From assembly GCA_002404295.1 (NCBI GenBank), contig DHJK01000099.1, positions 16,380 to 23,080 of the forward strand: a stretch of DNA of 6,701 nucleotides. Reading direction: 5' to 3'. Shown here in pieces: positions 1 to 6,650 of this stretch; positions within the stretch are counted from its first letter, which is position 1; every line of letters starts with the position of its first letter. A program made the position numbers and the translations under genes. The DNA is from Legionellales bacterium UBA4722. Lineage in GTDB: Bacteria; Pseudomonadota; Gammaproteobacteria; DSM-16500. Below the pieces are notes generated by a model. It worked only from the letters and a program-made list of their open reading frames with translations, had not been told where the DNA came from and made no database searches.

Positions 1-21
1 GGGGAGAGGTGTCCTAAGCAG
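1..21 (-). repeat. Left copy of a dispersed palindromic repeat (21 bp visible)
   Basis: These 21 bases are the exact reverse complement of 6651-6671. Similarity stops at the unit edge: the base beyond position 21 does not match the base preceding 6651. The rest of the unit, including the second hairpin arm seen at the right edge, would lie outside the window. Bases 27-40 (cccacaaggagaga) look like a second, degenerate half-unit in the same orientation, since cccacaagg is also found in the reverse complement of the right copy. The repeat lies just downstream of pepP, so it could act as a 3'-end hairpin for that transcript, but no T-tract follows the visible part. It appears to be a REP-like or MITE-like intergenic repeat; no family name is assigned. 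Confidence 0.8.
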
Positions 22-46
22 TGCTGCCCACAAGGAGAGAAATGTT

Positions 47-1357
47 TTAACTTTTTTGCATAATCTTTTCAATCTGTTCCACAGTCTTAGGCAAGCCGCC
101 ACTCAACACTTCATTCCCCGTCTCCGTCACCAACACATCATCCTCAATCCTCACCCCGATATTATGCCACTTCTTCGGCACATCCTTCGCCGCCGCAATA
201 TAAATTCCCGGCTCCACCGTCAACACCATCCCAGGTTCCAACCGTCGATACTTCCCATCCGACCACGTTCTCCCCACATCATGCACATCGATCCCCAGCC
301 AATGCCCCGCCCCATGCATATAAAATTTCGTATACGCTTTCTTCTCAATCAAATTCCGCAGCGATCCTTTTAATAACTTAAGATTAATCAACCCCTGCGT
401 AATCACTTTCACTACCGCCTGTTGAATCGCACCCCATTCCGCCTTGGGGCGCACTGCTTTAATCCCAGCTAACTGTGCCGCCAATACAATTTCATAAATC
501 GCTTTTTGTTCCGCACTAAACCGTCCATTCGCAGGAAATGTTCGCGTAATATCCGACGCATAATTCTGATACTCGCACCCCGCATCAATCAACACAATAC
601 TTTTATCTTTGATGATTTTATTATTCGCATTGTAATGCAGCGTACAACTATCAATGCCACTACCCACAATTGGCGTATACGCATGAAATCGCGCACCATT
701 TTTTTGAAATTGATACGTAATCTCTGCTTCCAATTGATATTCATTCATCCCAGGTCTGCAAACCGACATCGCCTTCATATGCGCAACCGATGAAATCTGA
801 GCCGCTTTGCGCATCAGCGCAATTTCCGCCGGACTTTTTATCAATCGCATTTCATGCACCGTATGTGTCAAGTCCACAAACCCCACCGGTGATTGAATAC
901 CACTACGAATCTTGCCGCGAATTTTATTCATCGTTTTTAATAACAATTTATCAAAAGCAGCATTTGACCCTAATGTATGATGAATTTGCTCACGTCCTAT
1001 CAAAAATTCCGCTAATTTTTCTGATAATTGCTCAATAGGATACGCTTCATTCGCACCATAAATTTTGCATGCCCCCGCTTGGCCTGCGCGCGAACCCGTC
1101 CAAATTTCTTCATCACGATTGCGCACCCGATTAAATAAAATAAACTCACCCGCTTTACGTTTAGGGATAAATAGAGCGACAGCTTCAGGCTCTTCAAATC
1201 CAGTCAGATAATAAAAATCACTTTGCTGACGATAAGGATAATCCGTATCATTACTGCGATTTGCAATAGGCGCCGCCATTAAAACAACGATTCCACTCGG
1301 ACCCACTTTTTGCATAAGTTGTTTGCGACGTTTTGCAAATTCAGTTATTTTAATCAC
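47..1357 (-). CDS. pepP: Xaa-Pro aminopeptidase (aminopeptidase P)
   Basis: A cytoplasmic dinuclear-metal (usually Mn) peptidase that removes the N-terminal residue from peptides whose second residue is proline. The protein has 436 residues; E. coli PepP has about 441. An N-terminal AMP_N domain covers roughly residues 5-140 (RQQSDFYYLTGFEEPEAV near 43-60), followed by the pita-bread catalytic domain at about 175-425. All five metal ligands are visible: D258 (IDAG), D269 (SDITRTF), H352 (GAGHWLG), E382 (TVEPGIY) and E405 (RIEDD). The active-site histidines H241 and H359 (HDVG) are also present, so the enzyme should be active. The start is GTG at 1355-1357, supported by AAGGAG seven bases upstream. 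The gene lies 15 bp after ygfB, the usual gammaproteobacterial order. In many relatives ubiH follows pepP; here the window ends in a repeat, so this cannot be judged. The 3' part is strongly strand-skewed in composition. Identity is very secure. Confidence 0.97.
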   Translation of the reverse strand: MIKITEFAKRRKQLMQKVGPSGIVVLMAAPIANRSNDTDYPYRQQSDFYYLTGFEEPEAVALFIPKRKAGEFILFNRVRNRDEEIWTGSRAGQAGACKIYGANEAYPIEQLSEKLAEFLIGREQIHHTLGSNAAFDKLLLKTMNKIRGKIRSGIQSPVGFVDLTHTVHEMRLIKSPAEIALMRKAAQISSVAHMKAMSVCRPGMNEYQLEAEITYQFQKNGARFHAYTPIVGSGIDSCTLHYNANNKIIKDKSIVLIDAGCEYQNYASDITRTFPANGRFSAEQKAIYEIVLAAQLAGIKAVRPKAEWGAIQQAVVKVITQGLINLKLLKGSLRNLIEKKAYTKFYMHGAGHWLGIDVHDVGRTWSDGKYRRLEPGMVLTVEPGIYIAAAKDVPKKWHNIGVRIEDDVLVTETGNEVLSGGLPKTVEQIEKIMQKS

Positions 1358-1364
1358 AAGCTTT

Positions 1365-1370
1365 CTCCTT
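1365..1370 (-). promoter_or_regulatory. Shine-Dalgarno site of pepP
   Basis: On the minus strand this reads AAGGAG, seven bases before the GTG at 1357-1355. It decides the non-ATG start; the next in-frame Met (residue 15) would remove part of the conserved N-terminus. The site lies between the ygfB stop codon (1373-1375) and the pepP start. Confidence 0.8.
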
Positions 1371-1372
1371 AG

Positions 1373-1942
1373 TTAGTGTAACAAGGCACCTTGTTGCTTT
1401 GACAGTGGATCAGATTGTACTGTATTAAAAAGCATTAACGCAGTGAGTCGCGTATATTCTACTAGTTCAAAAAAAGCAGTTTCATCTTCTTCATTTTCAG
1501 GAATATCACCAAAATTAATTTGCGCAATTTCTGCAAGATCGCTGAGTGCTTCAGCTATTTCAGGTTCCGGATAATCTTTCAATGGAGTGGCTGATTGCCC
1601 TATCCCAATCAAAAATCCCTGACACCACAGGCCTAATGCTTCCACGCGAGTATTTAAGTCAGCATCGTCACCCGGAAGAATTAAGCTAAATTCGAATGAA
1701 AATTGCTTAAGAGAGTGATAACTCTCTTTATAAAGATTTGACAGAATCGCCTGGGACTGCGTATTTCCCTCGACATCCAATAATGCTTTATCAAGTTCAG
1801 GATCTGAGTCTCTAAGTTGGGGGGTGACACAGAGACGACCGCAGAACAATCCATGCGTTTGCGCAGGATGAAGCTCGGATTTGATCTTTTTAAAAAGAGC
1901 GGCTAATTTTTTATAGCTGGGTAAAGCGGATGATGAACTCAT
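1373..1942 (-). CDS. ygfB: YgfB/UPF0149 family protein
   Basis: A small conserved gammaproteobacterial protein of the UPF0149 (YgfB/YecA-like) family, 189 residues and all-helical. Family landmarks are visible in order: HPAQTHGLFCGRLC at residues 25-38 (E. coli has TPAEMHGLISGMIC), LPGDDADLNTRVEALGLW at 89-106 leading into CQGFLIGIG, LSDLAEIAQINFG at 133-145, an acidic stretch at 149-154, and LVEYTRLTALML at 160-171, ending in LLH. The biochemical role is not established. In Pseudomonas aeruginosa, YgfB has been reported to counteract the regulator AlpA and so affect beta-lactam resistance; transferring that role here is not justified. The family is typically encoded just before pepP, as here. 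The ATG start is preceded only by a distant, weak AGGA about 16 bases upstream, so translation may be modest. The serine-rich first residues are not conserved, and a slightly different start is possible. Confidence 0.93.
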   Translation of the reverse strand: MSSSSALPSYKKLAALFKKIKSELHPAQTHGLFCGRLCVTPQLRDSDPELDKALLDVEGNTQSQAILSNLYKESYHSLKQFSFEFSLILPGDDADLNTRVEALGLWCQGFLIGIGQSATPLKDYPEPEIAEALSDLAEIAQINFGDIPENEEDETAFFELVEYTRLTALMLFNTVQSDPLSKQQGALLH

Positions 1943-2028
1943 ATTTGAATATTCTTTTTCCTGAAAATCACATGGTAACAGGAAATTTGATGTTTACGAA
2001 GCGTAATTTTGTCTAATTTACTAGCATT
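1943..2028. other. Intergenic gap between effector candidate and ygfB
   Basis: An 86-bp AT-rich gap between two minus-strand genes. It holds a small inverted repeat, TTACG-AAG-CGTAA (1994-2006), with only five base pairs and no convincing T-tract in the minus direction, so it is not called a terminator. A very weak minus-strand promoter match is visible: TTCGTA (1995-2000) and TACCAT (1972-1977), 17 bp apart. The sequence does not settle whether ygfB-pepP has its own promoter or is read through from the upstream gene. Confidence 0.4.
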
Positions 2029-3735
2029 TTACCTTCCGCTTAATGTATTCATGGCTGTTCGCAGATGCTCAACTTTCAAATCATACCCATTTTGACGTTC
2101 TGCCGCTTTTTTGCGTCCATAGAAAAAACCAGCTGCACCTCCGAGACTACCTGCTGTGGCTAATACGGGGGCAGCCGCCAATCCTCCAGTAAAACAAATA
2201 GTCGCGCCAGCAAGAAGCCCAAGTAAAACACCGATGGCAGCTTTTGCTCTCGGTGACATAGGCGGCAGGCCCATTAATTTAACCTGCAAATCATTTTCCA
2301 TGGTGGCAATACCACCAAGCTGAGTTAGTTTTTCTGTTATAAACTGCTTTCCAATATCATCAAAGTGGCTATATATTATTTTTTTTGTATCTGGACTTGT
2401 TTGTTGATCGTGCGTGAGCACATTCATAAACTGACTAAAAGCATCTGCTATATGAGATTTAGAGTCTTCACACTCTTTTAAGCACTCAATAGTTTCTTTA
2501 AAACTTTCAAGTTCTTGAGCTGGTGCTCTTTCCAACTTTGTTATTACATTTAGATAAAGTTGATTGGGTCTCATTGCATGTCGGTTAATTACACATCTCG
2601 AAAAGCCCTTTAAGAAAGAGATTGTTGCTAAATTGGCTCGGTCATTTATAAACGATTGTTCTAACTTTTCACAACGTATTGTGTAAGCTGGGTTTTCATA
2701 AATCTCATACATTTTTATGCCTTCATTAGCTTTCCCTTCGATTTTATTTAAATACTGAAGAAGTTCATTTATGTAATTAGATTGTTGTGGATGTTCTGCT
2801 TTAAATGCCAAATACATGCGTTTTACTTGGCCAAAATCGTAACAAGGATACGTTTGTAACAAGCGATAAGGGTTATATTCTTCGAATTGTATACTGTAGA
2901 TGTTGTACAGGCGATTGTCATGACTAATACAAGACTTTATAAGCATCTTATCCATTTTATAGGCTAACTTAAGCCAATCTACTAATCTTTGACATGCAGA
3001 AAGAGCAAAGTATAAAGTGTTTAGGTTTCTTTCTATTGCGTTTATCGCTGCTGTATTAGCATCACCAGTATTTTTTTGTGCGCGTAGCTCCTGTTCGTTT
3101 TTTGTAATTATTTCTTTTAAAATTTCAAGGGTGACTTGTGTATCTGTTCGTTCATCATTTTCCTTGCTCTTTTTCGCCGCGCTACATTGCTGTTTATTAT
3201 CCAGTACATGTTGAGCAATAAACTGTTCTACATGAGCCATCTTGTGAAAAAACGAGGTTACAACCGAGTAACTCTCCCCCATTAGTAAATCATAAGGCGT
3301 GTAGCCATCCTGATTTTGAGCACTAAGAACATTGAAGTGTTGTTTAGTCTCTGTTGCAATGTCTAGAATGTTTTCCGCTATGCTGTATTGTTGTTGCCAG
3401 ATAGCATAATGTAAGAATGTGTTAGAATCCGCATCACATTCAGTTAGTTTAATAAGTGTTTTTTTCTTTTGTAAAAAATAGAAAATGTTTTTCAGAATCT
3501 CATCTGGATTGTGAGTTGTTTTTGGCAGGATAGCTAAAGTGAAAATAGGCGGTTTTGTCTGCTTAGTATTGTTTTCCCGTCTATTTTGTATTTTTGGTAA
3601 TAAGTAATCCGAAGCTACCGTTAAACTTTTCGATTCAATAGCTTCGAGTATTAGTCCTTCAAAGGTATCAGGCTTATGTAGCTGCTGTGCAGACGAATCT
3701 GGACTTAATGAAGTTAGCGAGCGAACTGTAGCCAT
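2029..3735 (-). CDS. Ankyrin-like protein with C-terminal hydrophobic hairpin; candidate secreted effector
   Basis: A 568-residue protein I do not recognise as a named family. Residues 101-166 look like one or two divergent ankyrin repeats: DADSNTFLHYAIWQQQYSIA followed by NQDGYTPYDLL match the (D)GNTxLHxA and (D)GxTPxDLA patterns. Residues about 167-260 are charged and probably helical or coiled coil (KENDERTD, LEILKEIITKNEQELRAQK). The middle (260-480) is helical without a motif I can name. Residues 497-540 are hydrophobic and glycine/alanine-rich, enough for two membrane segments with a short turn, followed by a basic RKKAAERQ tail and the C-terminus LSGR. There is no N-terminal signal peptide. 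About ten cysteines and no secretion leader suggest a cytosolic-side protein. Ankyrin repeats plus a membrane hairpin are common in Dot/Icm type IV effectors of Legionellales, so that role is inferred; no Dot/Icm gene is in view. The ATG start has AAAGGCGG eight bases upstream. The coding region is AT-rich compared with pepP, consistent with acquired DNA. Confidence 0.85.
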   Translation of the reverse strand: MATVRSLTSLSPDSSAQQLHKPDTFEGLILEAIESKSLTVASDYLLPKIQNRRENNTKQTKPPIFTLAILPKTTHNPDEILKNIFYFLQKKKTLIKLTECDADSNTFLHYAIWQQQYSIAENILDIATETKQHFNVLSAQNQDGYTPYDLLMGESYSVVTSFFHKMAHVEQFIAQHVLDNKQQCSAAKKSKENDERTDTQVTLEILKEIITKNEQELRAQKNTGDANTAAINAIERNLNTLYFALSACQRLVDWLKLAYKMDKMLIKSCISHDNRLYNIYSIQFEEYNPYRLLQTYPCYDFGQVKRMYLAFKAEHPQQSNYINELLQYLNKIEGKANEGIKMYEIYENPAYTIRCEKLEQSFINDRANLATISFLKGFSRCVINRHAMRPNQLYLNVITKLERAPAQELESFKETIECLKECEDSKSHIADAFSQFMNVLTHDQQTSPDTKKIIYSHFDDIGKQFITEKLTQLGGIATMENDLQVKLMGLPPMSPRAKAAIGVLLGLLAGATICFTGGLAAAPVLATAGSLGGAAGFFYGRKKAAERQNGYDLKVEHLRTAMNTLSGR

Positions 3736-3791
3736 CTTTTATACCGCCTTTGCTAAATAAAATCAGATACGCCATTACTAAAGGAAGGTAG

Positions 3792-3821
3792 ATCGTATCA
3801 TATATAATCCAATGAATACAA
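3792..3821 (-). promoter_or_regulatory. Possible promoter of the effector candidate
   Basis: On the minus strand, TTGTAT (3816-3821) and TACGAT (3792-3797) are 18 bp apart, giving a leader of about 50 bases before the ATG at 3735. Matches to consensus are 3/6 and 4/6, so this is a weak call in AT-rich DNA. An overlapping TATGAT (3797-3802) is an alternative -10 with a poorer -35. Confidence 0.22.
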
Positions 3822-3827
3822 AAATGC

Positions 3828-3855
3828 TTTAAACCTACACCCGTGCGTTTATAAT
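3828..3855 (+). promoter_or_regulatory. Candidate sigma-70 promoter toward argS (distal)
   Basis: TTTAAA (3828-3833, 4/6 to TTGACA), a 16-bp spacer and a perfect TATAAT (3850-3855). A start near 3862 would give a leader of about 240 bases that includes the nested inverted repeat at 3973-4019. It is the best-scoring plus-strand candidate by eye, but AT-rich DNA yields chance matches. Confidence 0.4.
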
Positions 3856-3933
3856 AATCAACTTTACAGGATCACAGAATAAATAGTCGCTGGCGCGAAA
3901 TTTGTTTTTGTCACACTTGTATGTGTTACGTAA

Positions 3934-3963
3934 TTCATTTTGATTGGAATTTAACCATATAAT
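3934..3963 (+). promoter_or_regulatory. Candidate sigma-70 promoter toward argS (proximal)
   Basis: A perfect TATAAT (3958-3963) with a poor -35 TTCATT (3934-3939) at 18 bp. The better-looking TTGATT at 3940 lies only 12 bp away, too close. Transcription would begin near 3970, immediately before the inverted repeat at 3973, placing that structure at the very 5' end of the argS mRNA. Confidence 0.35.
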
Positions 3964-3972
3964 GCTATTTTA

Positions 3973-4019
3973 GAGAGCATCATTTTTGTCGGGGCGACTC
4001 CCTGTTTTTTTCTGCTCTC
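3973..4019 (+). promoter_or_regulatory. Nested inverted repeat with T7 tract in the argS leader (possible attenuator)
   Basis: The outer arms GAGAGCA (3973-3979) and TGCTCTC (4013-4019) are perfectly complementary over 7 bp. Inside are two mutually exclusive small stems: GTCG-GGG-CGAC (3988-3998), or GGGG (3991-3994) with TCCC (3999-4002, one G-T pair). The second is followed after two bases by seven Ts (4005-4011), like a short intrinsic terminator. The arrangement could be a leader attenuator, a terminator of a short RNA, or chance. It lies about 90 bases upstream of argS. Confidence 0.35.
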
Positions 4020-4105
4020 AAAAAATGTGTTAAAAGCATCCTTGTGAGTTTACAATGGCGCAGTGCTAGAAAGATCGAAATATAATAAAGGAAAACGTGG
4101 GTGCC

Positions 4106-5866
4106 ATGTCAAAACAACACATAGAACAACTCGTACAAGCGGCGTTAGCTCAGTTATCTCAATCAGGTCAACTAACGGGCGAGCTACCCAAAATTCAGAT
4201 TGATGCAACCAAAGACAAGCAACACGGTGATTTTGCTTGTAATATCGCTATGATGCTGGCAAAACCGCTGCAACGTAAACCGCGTGATATAGCCGAAATG
4301 TTAGTAAGCGCTTTACCCGTCTCATCGCAGATTGCCAAAGTAGAAATCGCAGGGCCCGGATTTATCAATTTTTACTTATCCTCTGAAGCGTTGTACAACG
4401 TTGTCTCAGAGATCTGCTCATCAGGTGATCAGTATGGTCATTCTAATATTGGGCAGGGCAAAAGAGTGTTGGTTGAATATGTATCAGCGAATCCAACGGG
4501 TCCGCTCCATGTAGGCCATGGGCGTCATGCAGCTTATGGTGCTGTCGTTTCCGATCTGTTGGAAACCGTGGGCTACAACGTCCATCGTGAATATTATGTC
4601 AACGACGCCGGACGTCAAATGGATATTTTAGGCGCTAGCACTTGGTTGCGCTATTTAGTTTTATGTGATGAAACAATCGTATTCCCAACGAACGCATACA
4701 AAGGTGATTACGTCATCGATATAGCGCGTCGTTTATTAGAAGAGCATGGCCAGAAATTTTGTATACCCGCCGATAAAATTTTTCATGATCTACCCTTAGA
4801 TGAACCTGCTGGTGGCGATAAAGAAATTTATATTGATGCCATCGTTGCACGAGCTAAAGAATTACTAGGTTCAGAAAATTATAAAATAGTCTTTGATATG
4901 GCTTTAAACTCAATCTTAAAAGATATCCATGATGATCTTGCGGAGTTTGGCGTAACCTATCAAAACTGGTTTTCAGAACGTGAATTTGTACAAACAGATG
5001 TAGTAGATAGAAATTTAAAAGAATTAGAAAAAAAAGGATTAGTCTACGAAAGCGAGGGGGCTCTTTGGTTTCGCTCCACAGATTTAGGTGATGAAAAAGA
5101 TAGAGTCCTTGTGCGCAGCAATGGGGTACGCACTTATTTTGCAAATGATTTTTCCTACCATATTAATAAATTTGAGCGCGGCTTCGACTATGCCATTGAT
5201 ATTTTTGGCGCTGATCATCATGGCTACATCCCACGCATGAAAGCAGGCATGCAAGCACGAGGCATTCAATCAGATCAATTAACCTATTTGTTAGTCCAGT
5301 TTGTAACGCTCTATCGCAATGGCGAGCAAGTCCAAATGTCAACTCGCAGCGGTTCATTTGTAACCTTGCGTGAATTACGTGATGAAGTAGGCAATGATGC
5401 AGCGCGCTATTTTTATGTCATGCGTAAATGCGAGCAGCACGTAGATTTTGATCTGGATTTGGCAAAAGCACAATCGAATGAAAACCCTGTGTATTATATA
5501 CAATATGCGCATGCGCGTATTTGCAGCGTCGTGCGCCAACTCAGCGAAAAAGCCATGACCTATCAACAAGCAGAAGGTTTGCAGCAGCTTGCGCGCTTAA
5601 CAGAGCCTCATGAGTTGCAATTAATAGGCACATTAGGACATTATCCAACAGTGATCCAAAATGCTGCTATACAGCATGAGCCACACATTTTGACAAATTA
5701 CTTGCGTGAGTTAGCCACTGATTTTCACAGTTACTATAATTCACACCCTTTTCTGGTGGAAGACAGTGCATTACGCAATGCACGCTTAACGTTGATATTA
5801 GCCGCTCGCCAAGTGCTGGCAAATGGATTAAAGTTAGTAGGTGTTAGAGCGCCAGAAAGGATGTAG
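4106..5866 (+). CDS. argS: Arginine--tRNA ligase (arginyl-tRNA synthetase)
   Basis: A class I aminoacyl-tRNA synthetase that charges tRNA-Arg with arginine in the cytoplasm. From ATG 4106 it has 586 residues, normal for the family. In this paragraph residues are numbered from the in-frame GTG at 4097, three codons earlier. The N-terminal Add-1 (tRNA D-loop binding) domain covers about 8-95 and ends in VEIAGPGFINFYL. The catalytic Rossmann fold has EYVSANPTGPLHVGHGRHA, with the HIGH signature as HVGH (138-141), then YYVNDAGRQMDILG. The KMSKS-equivalent loop reads QMSTRSGS (413-420), lacking the first lysine, as in many ArgS. An anticodon-binding DALR domain follows (about 465-589) and ends APERM. 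Start choice: AAAGGA at 4087-4092 is too close to the GTG and slightly far from the ATG, so ATG is preferred but not certain. The sequence is of the EYVSANPTGPLHVGH type rather than the E. coli type. A SPOR gene follows with a 1-base gap. Confidence 0.96.
   Translation: MSKQHIEQLVQAALAQLSQSGQLTGELPKIQIDATKDKQHGDFACNIAMMLAKPLQRKPRDIAEMLVSALPVSSQIAKVEIAGPGFINFYLSSEALYNVVSEICSSGDQYGHSNIGQGKRVLVEYVSANPTGPLHVGHGRHAAYGAVVSDLLETVGYNVHREYYVNDAGRQMDILGASTWLRYLVLCDETIVFPTNAYKGDYVIDIARRLLEEHGQKFCIPADKIFHDLPLDEPAGGDKEIYIDAIVARAKELLGSENYKIVFDMALNSILKDIHDDLAEFGVTYQNWFSEREFVQTDVVDRNLKELEKKGLVYESEGALWFRSTDLGDEKDRVLVRSNGVRTYFANDFSYHINKFERGFDYAIDIFGADHHGYIPRMKAGMQARGIQSDQLTYLLVQFVTLYRNGEQVQMSTRSGSFVTLRELRDEVGNDAARYFYVMRKCEQHVDFDLDLAKAQSNENPVYYIQYAHARICSVVRQLSEKAMTYQQAEGLQQLARLTEPHELQLIGTLGHYPTVIQNAAIQHEPHILTNYLRELATDFHSYYNSHPFLVEDSALRNARLTLILAARQVLANGLKLVGVRAPERM
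5856..5861 (+). promoter_or_regulatory. Shine-Dalgarno site of the SPOR gene, inside the argS 3' end
   Basis: AAAGGA overlaps the last codons of argS and lies six bases before ATG 5868. It fixes the start there rather than at the in-frame GTG 5841 within argS, and implies translational coupling of the two genes. Confidence 0.8.
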
Positions 5867-5867
5867 C

Positions 5868-6581
5868 ATGCCAAGGGATTATGCAAAATATAAGCCAAAG
5901 CAACCTAAACCAAAACGCGTTGAACAGGGATGGCATCAGCGATTATTGCTCCTTATTCTGTTAGTTTGTGTGTTGGTTGCACTTGTTTTTGGGTTTTATG
6001 TCTATAAAAATAATGCGTCGGACTCGTTGCGACAAAAGACGGTCACTTTTATTGCAGAGATGCATTCACGCTTTAGTCATAAAAAGATGGATGTTATTGC
6101 TAAAACAACGGCAATGCAGCGGGCCCCGCAAGAGCCTGAAGTGCGTTTCAATTTTTATACTGAGCTGCCGCAAATGCAAGTGACGCTCACCGATGCGGAT
6201 GATGCACCTTCTGCTGCAGCCATCGCTAAGCGGGCTATGCGTGCAACTAATACTCAAGCAGAGTCTACAGCAGCGTTTGCGGCACCTGCTCAAGCAGAGG
6301 CTTCTTCTGCTGACTTGAAGAAACAAGATGCTTCAGCAGAGAACAAGACTCAATATATTGTGCAAGTAGGTTTATTTAAAAATGAAACAGCGGCAGGGGA
6401 GACGCGAGTCTCATTATTATTGGCAGGGTTTGAGGTAGATACAGTAAAGACCACTGATGATGCTGCTCACACAACACTTTATCGCCTGCAAAAAGGGCCT
6501 TATGCGACGCTTTCGCAAGCTAAATTGATACAAAAGCAATTGCTAAAGAAAGGGGTTCTCGGGGTGGTGAAGCAGTTGTAG
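5868..6581 (+). CDS. SPOR-domain membrane protein, FtsN-like
   Basis: A 237-residue bitopic inner-membrane protein. A basic cytoplasmic tail (MPRDYAKYKPKQPKPKR) precedes one transmembrane helix at about residues 24-45 (LLLLILLVCVLVALVFGFYV), giving an N-in, C-out topology. A periplasmic linker follows with FNFYTELPQMQV at 94-105, a motif common just outside the membrane in FtsN-like SPOR proteins, and then an Ala/Gln/Ser-rich flexible stretch (112-158). The C-terminal SPOR domain (about 161-237) begins TQYIVQVGLFKNETAA and contains YRLQKGPYATLSQAKLIQKQ. SPOR domains bind glycan strands stripped of stem peptides at division sites, so a septal role in cell division or envelope maintenance is likely. 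It may be FtsN itself, but the name is not assigned because several SPOR proteins share this layout. It starts one base after the argS stop codon and is almost certainly co-transcribed with argS. Confidence 0.92.
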   Translation: MPRDYAKYKPKQPKPKRVEQGWHQRLLLLILLVCVLVALVFGFYVYKNNASDSLRQKTVTFIAEMHSRFSHKKMDVIAKTTAMQRAPQEPEVRFNFYTELPQMQVTLTDADDAPSAAAIAKRAMRATNTQAESTAAFAAPAQAEASSADLKKQDASAENKTQYIVQVGLFKNETAAGETRVSLLLAGFEVDTVKTTDDAAHTTLYRLQKGPYATLSQAKLIQKQLLKKGVLGVVKQL

Positions 6582-6650
6582 CACTTGAAAATGTCACATC
6601 ATGCCCTTATATATAAAACATCAACCTGGCGCGATGAATCGATACGAATT
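6582..6650. other. Short tail after the SPOR gene
   Basis: 69 bp without a gene. No T-tract hairpin is seen here. If the argS-SPOR transcript ends at a structure, the only strong hairpin nearby is the repeat beginning at 6651. Confidence 0.5.

Larger units (their letters stand above)
3736..4096. other. Divergent intergenic region upstream of the effector candidate and argS
   Basis: 361 bp, strongly AT-rich, with no open reading frame I would call a gene. It must hold the start signals for the minus-strand effector candidate and the plus-strand argS-SPOR pair. TATAAT occurs on the plus strand at 3803-3808, 3850-3855, 3958-3963 and 4081-4086; only the second and third have anything resembling a -35 box at usable spacing. 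Near the argS end lies a nested inverted repeat (3973-4019). No tRNA-like fold or recognised riboswitch was seen. Confidence 0.6.

Noticed and set aside
56..793. Plus-strand open frames (56-373 and 506-793) opposite pepP, rich in His, Arg and Pro
   Set aside because: They lie antisense to a gene with all catalytic residues intact. Their composition simply mirrors the G-rich pepP coding strand, and they show no recognisable domain.
1994..2006. Terminator after the effector candidate
   Set aside because: The stem is only five base pairs and no T-tract follows in the minus direction.
3017..3214. Plus-strand frame opposite the effector candidate, with a hydrophobic, cysteine-rich product
   Set aside because: It is a shadow of the low-complexity Lys/Glu-rich coding strand; there is no ribosome site and no independent support.
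3940..3963. TTGATT and TATAAT as a promoter pair
   Set aside because: The spacer is only 12 bp, too short for sigma-70. A weaker -35 at 3934 was listed instead.
3958..4096. T-box riboswitch upstream of argS
   Set aside because: I found no T-box sequence or specifier-loop arrangement, and T-boxes are rare in proteobacteria.
4854..5569. Several minus-strand frames opposite argS
   Set aside because: argS is intact and clearly coding throughout; these frames have Cys/His/Leu-rich shadow composition.
5841..5867. Upstream GTG start for the SPOR protein, overlapping argS
   Set aside because: A good ribosome site sits six bases before ATG 5868. The extra nine residues are just argS codons in another frame.
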